64,000 nucleotides of DNA, from assembly GCF_026262505.1 (NCBI RefSeq), contig NC_067204.1, positions 23,219,300 to 23,283,299 on the forward strand, given 5' to 3'. A model generated the notes under the pieces. The model searched no databases, was not told where the DNA came from, and was given only the letters and a program-made list of their open reading frames with translations. Below, in pieces: positions 8,090 to 18,068 of this stretch. This DNA comes from Trichomonas vaginalis G3 (Eukaryota; Parabasalia; Trichomonadida; Trichomonadidae). A program made the translations under genes and the position numbers. Position 1 is the first letter of the stretch. Every line of letters begins with the position of its first letter.

Positions 8090-10271
8090 ATGAAGTACTT
8101 TTACGCTATTGAAAGGAACTATGAGAGTGAAGTACATGACAGCAATGACAAAAGGAACTAATATCAAACCTAATGAAATCGCTCACGAGGATATAGAGTT
8201 TAACAAGTACTTTGTGGAGTATCTTATAAGTGAAGAGTATGTAAGACCTTACTTCATGTTTGACAGCATGAATGAGGATGTTATTTCATGGTTAAAGAAT
8301 ATAAGCAATGTTTTCGGTAAGTACGTCATAGATGACAAAGGTCTTGTTGTATTTTATGAGACAGCAATCGAACACAGGACTAATGGATATTATGCATTCA
8401 ACAGCAAAGAAAGGATTTAGTACTATTGGCATGAATGAACATTGCAGGAATGACATATACAACCTATGCTCACGAAAGCCTTACACAAAAGCAATACAAA
8501 TGATAGAACATAAGTGTCTAAGGTCAGCAAATGAAATCATTACTGTCAGTGGTTATGAAAGAACTGTTAGCAAAGATGAGTGGAAACAGCTATTCATATT
8601 AAGGAAGGACGTTGCTGAACTGTTAAACCTGTTGCACAAACATTGTTTCAGATAAGACCAGCAATGACTAAGAACCCTTTGACCTTAGTCAATGAGCCAT
8701 AGAGGTTGAAGATAATGACATGAAAGAACTAGGAATGAATGAGAGAAGTTGTGAAGGATGTTTGAGTCAAAACACATGGTTCTTCAGAGCTGTTAAGAAA
8801 CTTAGTAAAGAACGACAGAAATATTTTATAGAGAAGTATTGCAAAGGATGTGTAAATGAATTGCTTGAAATAGAACTTAGAGACACTTTCCCACTAAGGA
8901 CTTGAGGAAAAATAAGTACATGAGTGAGGACGGTATTGACATAGCTAGTGTTATAAATGACTTAAGAAGATGTGTTTGTGTTATTGACGGAGCACGTATG
9001 ACATATCTAGTGAAAGATTATGATGGAATACGAGACACAACAACACTTGTGTCAGTATAGCAAGGAATTCAATAAGCTCATGAAGAGTATTTATGTAGGA
9101 CGTATTGAGGAGAAGGATGTGAACGCACTGATGATTTATGAAGCGGGTCAGAACAAGAACTATCTTATGAAGTCAGGCATGAGATTCCTTTGACGAAAGA
9201 GATGACATTTACAGCTATTTCAGAGGATATGAGTATGAGGTACTGAATGAAGTAGATGAGAACGTTATTGAAGGATATTTGAAACATGTTCACGATGTCA
9301 TATGAATGAGGATGAAGAGCTTTTATGAGTATGTTTTGAACTGGTTCGCCTACATCGTTCAAAATCCTTGTGGAAAGACTGGAACAGTACTTTTGTTAAT
9401 AGGAAAGCAAGAAACTGGTAAGAATGTACTTAGTAATGTTCTATGCGAGCTCATTAGCAAGTACGCCAACAATAATATAACGGCAATAGAGAATGTGGTT
9501 GGTAGATTCAATGCTGCTATTGAGAACATGAAGCTCATCGTATGCAATGAACTAAGCTCATGCGATACGTCTAAGGTCATGAACCACGACGCACTAAAGT
9601 CAATAGTACAGAGACTCAGTTGGACTTAAATCAGAAGTGTCAGCCAGTAAGAAAGATAGAGAATGTTTGTAATATCATCATGATATCTAACAACTTCAAC
9701 TCAGTAAGATTGATAAAGACGACAGAAGATTTGTTGTCATTGACGTAAGCAGCAGATACAAAGGAAATTACGAATATTTCTCAAATCTCATTGAAAGCTT
9801 TAATGAAGAGTTTTATTCAAACTTACTGACGTACTTCATGAGGAAAGATTTAAGTGAATTTGATGTAAGGAAGATACCATTCACCAGGGTAAACAAGAAT
9901 CATCGAAATGAACAAAACACCTTACCAAATGTTTTACGAGGAGTTCTATGAAAAGTTTGTATCCGGATGGAATTGTACAGAGTGCTACAGAAGATATAAA
10001 GAATTTGCGAAGGAGAATGAATTCTTTGCATGTAGTTCAAATGTATTTGGCGGTAAGATGAGAGAATTTGTGAAGAGAAGTAGAAAGCGAGACGGTTCTG
10101 CAGAAGTTATATTTACGAAGCAAGTATGATATTAGAAGGTCGTGGAAAGAAAGAACAGTGAATTATGAGGAGGTGCTTGAAAAATTCATGGAGTACATGG
10201 AGCAATATAACATACAAAAAGACATATACAGTGAGTTTAAGTACTACTGTGAACAGCTGAGATTGAAGTAA
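8090..10271 (+). pseudogene. D5-like primase-helicase (AEP plus SF3 helicase), multiply frameshifted
   Basis: Plus strand, from MKYFYAIERNYESE at 8090 to the TAA at 10269-10271, about 720 codons in at least seven frame segments. The N-terminal part holds 'VRPYFMFDSMN' (8220-8275), where primase families of this kind have a D-x-D. The helicase begins around 9060. It contains the Walker A GKQETGKN (about 9404-9427), 'RFNAAIENMKLIVCNEL' with the acidic Walker-B-like E, and the SF3 motif C/sensor 'MISNNFNS', then 'DDRRFVVIDVS'. 'LTYFMRKDLSEFD' and a C-terminal helical domain (to 10271) follow. These are hallmarks of poxvirus-D5/DUF5906-type replicative helicases, which would unwind or prime the element's own DNA. 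Frame breaks (for example at 8155, 8400, 9630 and 9715) show it is dead. KilA-N and HNH remnants lie next to it. Confidence 0.75.
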
Positions 10272-10339
10272 TGAGTAAAGGAGACTTTGAAACGCTTATG
10301 AAAGACAGTGAGGAGGTCGTTCATGCAATAATGAAATAG
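10271..10339 (+). other. Tiny ORF overlapping the helicase stop, possible decayed gene start
   Basis: ATG overlaps the TAA of the helicase gene (TAATG) and encodes 22 residues, MSKGDFETLMKDSEEVVHAI..., before a TAG. It may be the start of a gene now replaced by the short tandem repeats that begin at 10313. No family recognised. Confidence 0.25.
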
Positions 10340-10535
10340 TTCATGGAGACAGTGAGGAGGTCGTTCATGAGAACAATAATGAAATAGTTCATGAGAACAG
10401 TGAGGAGGTCATAAACTTTGCCATGGTCTCTGTCCTAGTAGTTTTCATTATCTCACAGAGTTAATGAAAGTCATAAACTTTGCCATGGTCTCTGTCCCTA
10501 GTAGTTTTCATTATCTCACAGAGTTATGAAAGTCA
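10313..10535. repeat. Two short tandem repeats in series
   Basis: Three copies of a 40-45-bp unit containing GACAGTGAGGAGGTCGTTCATG and AATAATGAAATAGTTCATG (10313-10410) are followed by two copies of a 62-bp unit starting at 10411 and 10473 (ATAAACTTTGCCATGGTCTC). A looser relative of the second unit (TTTGCCACACTCTGTCCCTAG) is at about 10670. No coding potential in the second part. Confidence 0.65.
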
Positions 10536-10879
10536 TACTTTCTATCAGATGAAGCATGCAGATGAACATAACGAAAGTTAGTGAGTTTGCCACGAGTTAT
10601 GAATAAAATATTGGCATATTAGATGAGATAGCTGATGAAACAGTGAAGATAAATTAAATCTTGGACTTTGCCACACTCTGTCCCTAGTTCCTCAAAATCC
10701 TTGACAACGTTGCTTGAAATTTTGGTTCAAAACCTCATCTGATTTTAATCTGTTATGCTACCTGTTAAGTTTCGCGAGATTATAAATGTCATGGAGTTAT
10801 ATAAAAAGGAGGGACAGCTAGGGACACTGGAAGTACTTGTAAGGCTATCTGTTAAGATTGCATGAAATACTAAAAAGTC

Positions 10880-11161
10880 ATGAAATCCATTATCGCTGTG
10901 CTAGCTTCACCTTTGATTGAAATGACGACTAAAGTCACTGAAGCAATGAAACAAAAGTTTTTGGTAGAATCATTAAATCAGGAACTATTCCAGAAGGTTT
11001 TTACATTCATACTATAAGGATGGTAGAGTTCAGTTTAGAAAGATAAAGCAACCATTAGATAAAGAAGGAATTTTGAGAAAGATTAAACTTCATGAGGACA
11101 ACATTGCTGAACTTAAGAAGAAGTTAGAAGAGTTGGAGAAAGGAAGAGTTATAAAGCAATG
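10880..11161 (+). pseudogene. Small coiled-coil element protein, frameshifted
   Basis: Plus strand from the ATG at 10880 (MKSIIAVLASPLIEMTTK) to the TGA at 11159-11161. A middle piece in a second frame reads FGRIIKSGTIPEGFYIH, and the last 50 codons in a third frame read YKDGRVQFRKIKQPLDKEG followed by a coiled coil (EDNIAELKKKLEELEKGR). Frame changes fall near 10953 and 11015. Family unknown. It is followed at 11170 by a degraded version of the AGATCT hairpin. Confidence 0.45.
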
Positions 11162-11169
11162 AATTCAAC

Positions 11170-11218
11170 AGGGTGAAAAAAGAGGTGAGTCTCACCACTT
11201 CACTAAATTTATTTTTGT
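11170..11218. repeat. Degenerate copy of the AGATCT hairpin unit
   Basis: GAAAAAAGAGGTGAGTCTCACCACTTCACTAAATTTATTTTTGTG matches, with several changes, the hairpin-plus-T-rich unit repeated seven times in the 4.7-7.1 kb field (the two bases at the symmetry centre are lost). It lies directly after the coiled-coil gene, which supports one origin for the left, middle and right parts of the element and hints that the hairpin belongs to gene 3' ends. Confidence 0.55.
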
Positions 11219-11283
11219 GCTATGTTTTCATACGTGTGAGGGTGGTGATATCATTAATTTTAAGTTTATTTTTATATAAATGA

Positions 11284-11607
11284 CGAAAACTATTTGAGAT
11301 AACAAACTACAACGGTCATGAGTTCAAGAATTTGTTCTTCGTTCCTCGTGAAAATACATTCTATCAGATACGAGGGAGAAAGGGTAAAGTTAGTTTGAGC
11401 GTTTATGAAGGAATGAAGAATGGAAAGTTTATACAAGCAATAGATACAAACGGTAAGCGTGTTTCATTAGCTTTGTCAAAACTTACTAACATTTATTTTG
11501 ACAGTGACTTTGACTCTGACGATTGGAGCGACAGCAGCGATACTGAAGAATATGAACTATTGTGTGAAGCCCAGCAATGGGAAGAGTTGCAATACTTTTG
11601 TAAGTGA
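11284..11607 (+). pseudogene. Fragment resembling the C-terminal part of the HNH-type element proteins
   Basis: An open frame of about 107 codons follows a TGA at 11281-11283 and has no early ATG; it reads ITNYNGHEFKNLFFVP..., then FYQIRGRKGKV, then FIQAIDTNGKRVSLALSKL, and ends with an acidic tail (DSDFDSDDWSDSSDTEEYE). The 'F-Y-x-x-x-G...A-x-D-T-x-G-K-R-V...K-L' pattern resembles the C-terminal domain remaining in the endonuclease remnant at 7.3 kb. I infer a truncated relative. The missing start and N-terminus point to a fragment, not a gene. Confidence 0.45.
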
Positions 11608-11731
11608 GAACGTTTATTTTTTACAGTAGTGAGGTGAAGTGGTTGGTGGCTTTGTAAATATTTAAGGTTAAGTTGGTGTTTGTGTTTGTGTTGTAAAATA
11701 TACGTTAACGGTTTTGTAAAGTGTCAAATTC

Positions 11732-11780
11732 ACAAGTATTGCGTACGGAGGAACGCAGTGCCTCCGTACACGAGACTTGT
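11732..11780. repeat. 49-bp nested inverted repeat (two stems), GC-rich
   Basis: Symmetrical layout: ACAAGT (6), 5-base side, GTACGGAGG (9), 9-base loop AACGCAGTG, CCTCCGTAC (9), 5-base side, ACTTGT (6). Both stems pair perfectly. The inner stem is markedly GC-richer than its surroundings. It sits at the junction between the decayed element and host-like intergenic DNA. Confidence 0.8.
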
Positions 11781-11811
11781 ATACTAACTTAAAGAGCCTT
11801 CCTTTGTCTGA

Positions 11812-11955
11812 TTAATTAGGCTCATTCTCATAATAGCCGATCGTAGTGAAACATTTTTTTCCACACTTTGTTTCCAATGTTTCAGGAGTTGGTGGATATT
11901 TCGTCTTCTTAAATGGAATCCACTCATCATATACATGAGGATCCCATGCAGTCAT
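11812..11955 (-). CDS. Small ORF, 47 aa, unknown
   Basis: Minus strand, ATG at 11955 and TAA at 11812-11814. The product starts MTAWDPHVYDEWIPFKK and ends CFTTIGYYENEPN. It is richer in Trp, Pro, Tyr and Cys than random AT-rich sequence would give, so it may be a real small gene or the stump of a longer host gene cut by the element whose end lies about 30 bp further on. No initiator motif is visible upstream. No family recognised. Confidence 0.3.
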   Translation of the reverse strand: MTAWDPHVYDEWIPFKKTKYPPTPETLETKCGKKCFTTIGYYENEPN

Positions 11956-13213
11956 AATAAAAATAAAGCTTTTTGAATATATTCAATTTTTAAATGATAT
12001 TTTCACGGGTTAAATATAAAATAAAGAATAAGATGTAAATTATTAAAATATTTAATTTTAAATTTTGAACCTGTGATAAATATTTTTTTGCATTGTTATT
12101 AATAATGAAAAATAAAGCTTATTTCAATGAAAATTGTTCTGCAAATTTATTTCACTTTTGACCTCACTTTTTCCGTAATTCGATTTTTTACTTTTAATAT
12201 TTTAGATCTTCATAATATCATTTGAAAAATTAACCATATAAAAAAATCAAGTTATCAATTCACTTTTTCCGTAATTCAAAAATCAAAAATATAAATAATA
12301 TATCCTTTTATCAAATATTATTATTATATTCTATGAAAAATGAGGTCCGGAAATTTTGCGGATTCCCGTAACTCAATTTTACGGGAAAGTGCAGTAAACT
12401 ATCAAAATACGGGAAAATTGGTGTAAACTAATGATTTTACGGTAAAATCACGGAAAGTCCCGGAAGAATATATGTGCCTATATGAAATTATACAAAATGA
12501 ATCAAACGCATTTTAAAAGATTGTTCTTGTATTATAAATGCTATTCGCGATTTATTAGTTGAAGAAAATTACCAAATTTTTGCCGATTTACAAAAAATGA
12601 TTTACAAAGCATATTTTTATAAGGCTTTAAAAATCTTTAAAATGTGACCGGTGACGGAAATCCATGGTAACCAACCGCAGTTCCCGTTTGGAATGCCATA
12701 CCTTTTTCTTCTACTTATTGCATATGGTGTGTCTTGATTATTAAAAACTATATAATTTAAAATGCAAAACTCCGAATAATGACCAATTTTCATTCAAAAT
12801 GTTGAAAATATGCATTTTAATTAATTTTAGTACATTTTTATTTTCCAAATTTTTTTCAAAATTGTTATTTTCATGTTAAAATTCAAATTTCTTTTTATCA
12901 TTTTTCTTTTTTTCGATTTTTTTTGGAATTTTTTAACATTCAGAAGAATGTACAGAATGCTTATACATCTCATGAAATGGGGTTTTGAGAAGTAAAATGT
13001 ACAATATTCTATAAACTGCAAATTTCAACCTTTCTACACTATATTATGGTAAATCAGTATCTGAGGTAGTGGAATATCGTGTTTAAACAACTTTATATGA
13101 TGTTTTTATGATTTTTTTCTCAACAAAACAGTTTTTAGATTTTTTTTACGGTAGAAAAACACAGCCAAAACGATCTTAAAAGGGAATATTTTAATCAATA
13201 AAACAAATAATTC
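11956..13213. other. Intergenic, AT-rich, no gene seen
   Basis: About 1.25 kb of AT-rich sequence. Short variants of 'TTTTCCGTAATTC' and 'TTACGGGAAA' recur between 12160 and 12470 (for example 12171, 12262, 12365, 12393 and 12430). They look like the worn remains of a small repeat. The open frame at 12827-13021 (minus) is Lys/Ile/Phe-rich with no domain and is not believed. Confidence 0.5.
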
Positions 13214-14479
13214 TCAAGGGCTATTCTTGAATACCTGGCTGAAACTGTAATCAATAAGCATATGCGGACGAGGAGTAAATGATTCAACTTTTTGACAAAC
13301 GTTGCAAACATTAACGATATGGTATCCTATTTCATGCATTGATATGCATTTCTTGCAATACCATTTCCTGCAAAATCCGCATTCGCAAGGTTTAATTGCC
13401 AAGTTGAAGGCCTTTCCACAGAGAACGCAATCCTTGACTTCTTTGTAAGGAGTCCTTACAGGTGCTAGAGACGGGCCGTCTTTGCCAATTTGTAGATCTA
13501 TTTTCAAGTTTTCGCAAACTTCGCAAAAATACTCTTTCCTCTTTCGATTTTTGAATGCAATTCGATACGAATCTACTGATGTCATGAAATCAACACCATC
13601 TTCGTATGGAGAAGGCAAATCAACTGATATTGCGTTAATATTTTTAATCTGGAAGAGGACTGGAGTGATCTTCTGCTGATTTTCGAAACCTACAAGTACC
13701 GAGTTAGAGAATAACCATAAATGCATGTCTACAACTTCTTTATCCGTAAAACATTTTACGACGTCATGAAACATCAAAAATCTTTCCTCGCTTAATATCT
13801 TTACTTGCTTGTATTTAGCATCGATTGGCTGTAGTTCCTCTTTACCGATCTCAATCAGTAAATTTTCGAATGGCTCGCACATCGGAGTTATTTGAATATA
13901 AGCAGCTACAGTTGCGGACCTATCAAGATGTTCTCGGGGTGTTACGTTCAAAAGTTTTAACAATTGCCTACGATATCTTGGAATTCTTTCAATTGGTAGT
14001 CTTAGCAACTCCAAAACCGTTAGACCGATATTTGACTCGATTTCTTTTAATGTTGGTGCAAGGTTTCTGTCAATTTGGAACTGAGCAGTTAAAGCAGAAA
14101 TTCCTGTTGCATAATCACTGGCATAATCAACATAAGTTTTGAGTAAAGTCACTGTACTGTTAAAGCAATCACCAATCCTGCTTTGTGAGCTATCAGAAGC
14201 GATCGAAGACTCAAGCAAAGTTAAGAAATTTAGATTTAGTTTATAAATCGGAGCTATTCGTCTAAAAAGATTCTCCACAGCATCGGGAAGAATCATTATT
14301 ACTTGAGAATCACTTGCTTCAGCTAAAGAAACTCTGATTTCGAAAATGAAATGATATAAGTGCTGAACATACTGTTTTTCCGAGAGAAGTATCTGAGATA
14401 TGATGTCTGCACGCGCAGGAGCCCATACCTCTCCTTTTTTAGGATATGGAACATCGAAATCCATATTATTGTTCTTCAT
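13214..14479 (-). CDS. RhoGEF: DH-PH protein with C-terminal FYVE-like zinc finger
   Basis: 421 residues. Residues 25-185 form a Dbl-homology (DH) domain: 'LLSEKQYVQHLY' is the conserved first helix and 'ELLRLPIERIPRYRRQLLKLL' (residues 157-177) the signature CR3 helix (L-x-x-P-x-x-R-x-x-R-Y). Residues about 205-330 have PH-like strands ending 'FKNRKRKEYFCEVCENL'. Residues 351-395 carry a Cys-rich finger: C351-x2-C354, Cys at 365, 367, 370, 375 and 378, and C392-x2-C395. That spacing is FYVE-like but lacks the R-R/K-H-H-C-R lipid-binding motif. DH-PH-FYVE order is that of FGD-type exchange factors, which load GTP onto Rho/Rac/Cdc42 GTPases and remodel actin. The start at 14479 has no clear initiator; Met6 is an alternative. 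Confidence 0.8.
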   Translation of the reverse strand: MKNNNMDFDVPYPKKGEVWAPARADIISQILLSEKQYVQHLYHFIFEIRVSLAEASDSQVIMILPDAVENLFRRIAPIYKLNLNFLTLLESSIASDSSQSRIGDCFNSTVTLLKTYVDYASDYATGISALTAQFQIDRNLAPTLKEIESNIGLTVLELLRLPIERIPRYRRQLLKLLNVTPREHLDRSATVAAYIQITPMCEPFENLLIEIGKEELQPIDAKYKQVKILSEERFLMFHDVVKCFTDKEVVDMHLWLFSNSVLVGFENQQKITPVLFQIKNINAISVDLPSPYEDGVDFMTSVDSYRIAFKNRKRKEYFCEVCENLKIDLQIGKDGPSLAPVRTPYKEVKDCVLCGKAFNLAIKPCECGFCRKWYCKKCISMHEIGYHIVNVCNVCQKVESFTPRPHMLIDYSFSQVFKNSP

Positions 14480-16476
14480 TTTTTTTCTTGTAAAAAATTA
14501 ATTTTTTTTTGTATAAAATCATATGTAATTTTATCTTGAATTGATAGTTATTCCTTACATTTTATAATACACAAAAGATTTCCAGTTCATACACTCAATA
14601 AGTCATTTCTTCTGATTGTTTACATCAAATCAATCTCAATTTCCTAAAAAAAATTAATGGAACTCATTTGCTGCATTAAAAATTTTCAGGAATTGAAAGT
14701 CCACAAATTCAAAAATGGATCAGTTTTTCATTTTAAGATCAAAATATTTGTTATTTTATCATAATCTTTTCAATTCGCTCAAATCTAAACAACTCACAGT
14801 TTGGGGGTTGTACTATTCGTGAAAGAAACATAAATAGTCTCAAATGAAAGTAAAAATTGAGATAAGTGATATCTCAATGAAAAAAATCGGTTATGTACTT
14901 TTAATATCATGCAATATCTGTATACTTTCAATATAGAACAATAGACTATGATGTTGACATCTTAATTTATACTGTAAAATGAAATTTTAAAAACTTTCCT
15001 TTCTTGGTTTTGTAGGAATATGAACTCTAATAGAAAAATAGCTTCAATTAGATGTTATTCATGAGCATATTGAATATTTCATAAATGATCCAATTTGACG
15101 TCAAATTCTTCAATATGTCATTGAATTAATCTACGAATGGTAGGACAAGACAAATTTCGTAAAGAACATGAGAAATAGTTTTGATTGAATGCGCCTGGTG
15201 ATGGATTTAATGAAGTATTTTTAAAATATTTGATATTCTCCAATACATGAAGATTCCTCCAATAAAAATACACAGCAATAGGTGTAAATAGTCTCACTAA
15301 CGCTATATTCAATCAAAATCTCTTAGACTGGAAACAGAGAATGCCAAAACTATGAAACTTAAATAAATATGCCATTTTATTTCTTCTCTTCACCTCTACA
15401 AAGTTTTCTAGATTTCGCTTTCTGGATTTCGAAATGATAATCATTGGAGGAACATAGGCATAAATGTGTTATTAATCATATTTTTTGATAATAACTTTCA
15501 CATTTTGATATCCAATGGTAACAAATGAAAGCCGTTTTCAAGATTACCGTGGGTGAAACATAAAGATTCGTTATAAAATTTTCATCGATTATCATAATTC
15601 TACTTAAAAGCTTTACATGTTTAATTTTGATTATATTGAATGAACTCGTATTAGTTATAAAATTCCAATCAGAAGAATTACTTTAGAAGACATTTCTTCT
15701 TGACGTTATGCAAGAATTATCTTTATTACTAAATAATTTCTGGATATATAATTTTAGTTCTTTGTCGTACTAGATAACATCAATCTAGTTTACAAATACT
15801 TATAGAATTAGTGCCATTGAACTCTTCAATGGTCTATAAAAATTACGGATGACATCTTGAATTTTTATTCAAACTTCAATGTCTGAAATATTATGAGAAT
15901 CCAGACACTTCTAAGAAGGAGATAATTGTGAGCTACTTTAAACCTATTTTGAACATGATATCAAATATCAATAATTGAAATCATTGATTTTCAGGATATT
16001 TAATTAAATTTCTTTCATCTCCACAAAATGCATAACTTATAGATAATAGTTATTATGATTTTCGAATCCATTTCTTTTTTTGGAAATATTTTGCTCATTA
16101 TGAGTCAGTTAAGACACTTCTCGGATATAATAATAATATTTTCATTAGGAGATTCATAATACATCAACTGACCTGTGAATCTCCTAGTTTCTGCGGGTCT
16201 CAATTATTGAAGGCGTTTAGAAGCATCGATATTTTGCGATATGACAAAAATAATTCATTTAAGCTAATCTATAATTAATAAAACACTGTATTCTACATGT
16301 CGTTTGATAGTTCATTTTTTGATTCACTTTTGATAAAATATTTTATTCGGGAGTAAAATACGATAACTACAATATTTGGCATAAGAAGATCTAAAATAAA
16401 ATAAAACAGCAGAAAAAAATTATTGTATATTTCAAGCATAAATAATCGTTTTAACATAAAATTAGAGTTGACCACT
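14480..16476. other. Intergenic, 2.0 kb, no gene seen
   Basis: AT-rich throughout; short open frames (15118-15312 minus, 16293-16517 minus) lack domains, codon bias or initiator motifs. No tRNA- or rRNA-like structure was found by eye. Confidence 0.5.
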
Positions 16477-16483
16477 TCACTTT
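16477..16483 (+). promoter_or_regulatory. Initiator element (Inr) TCACTTT
   Basis: Matches the trichomonad initiator TCA(+1)Y(T/A). The +1 A at 16479 is 9 nt before the ATG at 16488. The run TCACTTTTTCGATG closely parallels the one before carbamate kinase. Confidence 0.7.
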
Positions 16484-16487
16484 TTCG

Positions 16488-16883
16488 ATGCAGGTTTTCA
16501 TCTTGAGCGCAAAGCACAAAGAGTTCGCTATTGGTTTAGATGATGGTGAGGCCGAGCATGGCAAGAAGGCCGAGCTTAAGGAAGTTGCCGATAAGCCAAC
16601 ACTTAAGTGGCTCATGTACGATCGTAAAATTCACACATTCCCAAAGAGAACATTAGCTCTCGAGCCAAAGGAAGATGATGGCAAGGTAAAGCTTGTTCTC
16701 CAAGATTCTGATAAGATCGAAAACAAGTTCTACGTTTATCCAGATGGATCAATCCGTAACAAAGCTGGTCAGGCTATTGATATTGAGGATTCCAAGTTCG
16801 AACCAGGCGCTGACATTGTCCTTAAGCCATACGAAGCTGGTAAGGAATCACAGCAATGGCTTCTTGTCACACGTCTCCAGTAA
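16488..16883 (+). CDS. Small ricin-B-like (beta-trefoil) protein
   Basis: 131 residues with no signal peptide. The C-terminal third has the pattern of a ricin-B/beta-trefoil lobe: 'NKAGQAIDIEDSKFEPGADIVL', then 'ESQQWLL' with the Q-x-W motif. Earlier lobes are weaker ('KFYVYPDGSIRNK', 'KHKEFAIGLDDG'). The length fits a single trefoil. Family members usually bind carbohydrates, but the sugar-binding residues cannot be assigned here. Codon use is strongly biased to G/C-ending codons (AAG, GCC, CTC, GTC), unlike the intergenic DNA and ankyrin genes, which in trichomonads suggests high expression. The start is fixed by the Inr 9 nt upstream. Role inferred: an abundant cytosolic lectin-like protein. 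Confidence 0.65.
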   Translation: MQVFILSAKHKEFAIGLDDGEAEHGKKAELKEVADKPTLKWLMYDRKIHTFPKRTLALEPKEDDGKVKLVLQDSDKIENKFYVYPDGSIRNKAGQAIDIEDSKFEPGADIVLKPYEAGKESQQWLLVTRLQ

Positions 16884-18068
16884 GTTTACTATAAATTCAA
16901 ATCAGTATTTAGCTGAACCGTGATTAAATGCAATCATTTTAAACGTTCAATCATTTTTTCTCATGAAATTATCAAAGGCAGTTTATTTTACCCTCACTTT
17001 TTGTTAATTTTGCCCATTTTATTAAAGGCAAAAACTGACAAATTTGATATAAAAAGGGGTGAACTCATTTTTCATACACTGAAAAATAAAAAATAAAACC
17101 TCTTTTTATATCGCTTCTTATTGTCGTTTATTTTTTTCAGTTATTTTAATTAAGAATATGATTCTCTTATAAGTAATTAATTTGATTGTCATAACTTTAT
17201 CTAGAAATATTTACAGATATAATTTAATGAAGAGTTCAGCGATCGAACATTTGATAAATCAATTGGGCTCTGGATGCTGAAGCAATGTGTAGAATTAGAT
17301 CTTACTTGAAGCATCATAAGGCTTCCATATTGAACTTTTTGCAATTATTCATGCAATTGATCAATAAGAATACACAGGCTTGTATCCACTCAGAAAAATA
17401 CGCGCTTAAACTTATAATCGAAAAACTGATTTCAATCCAAATTCTATGGGAAGTTCGTTACATTAGATCCAAAGCTACATTTCCTGAAATACAATTTAGC
17501 CTGCTATTTCATGAAGAACCTACCAAAGTTTTAGTGTTCGGAGTTACAGATATCGTTTTGTCATATCGATGGCAATAAGATTTCGACTCAATGAACCTTA
17601 TTATTTTACACCCTTATCTACATTCAGGTTAACTAATAAGAACTGTTAATCATTAAGCTTATCAGATAAAAATATTTTTTCACCTTTTTTTTCTTAGATT
17701 AATAGTATAATAATAACACACTACTTTTTGTATTCAATGATACATAATGCTCAATTCAGTTTCAGTATAAAATATCATATTTCGATTTGATTTACTGAAG
17801 TTGTACTATTTAGTATAGAGTACATTGATACATAAGAGGGTGTAATTTGAATAGAGTATGCAAATTATCGATAATTTCAGTTTACGAATCTAATGAAGTA
17901 ACAAATGAAAAATGTAAGTGGATAAATCTTGAAAGCATAAACATTTGATCTAGGAGTCTACAATTTTCCTCTCTAAGATCATAATGAGCCTTATTTTATA
18001 GAGAAATTTCAATATTACAAGTAATTCTGGGAAATGCAACGATAATTCTGGATTCAAATTAAAAAAAA
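16884..18068. other. Intergenic, 1.2 kb, no confident gene
   Basis: Contains one 97-codon open frame (17285-17578, plus; MCRIRSYLKHHKASIL...) with no initiator, no domain and no recognisable relative. I leave it uncalled. The rest is AT-rich. Confidence 0.45.

Noticed and set aside
17285-17578. 97-codon plus-strand frame between the ricin-like and longin-like genes
   Set aside because: No initiator, codon bias or family resemblance; plausible chance frame in AT-rich DNA.
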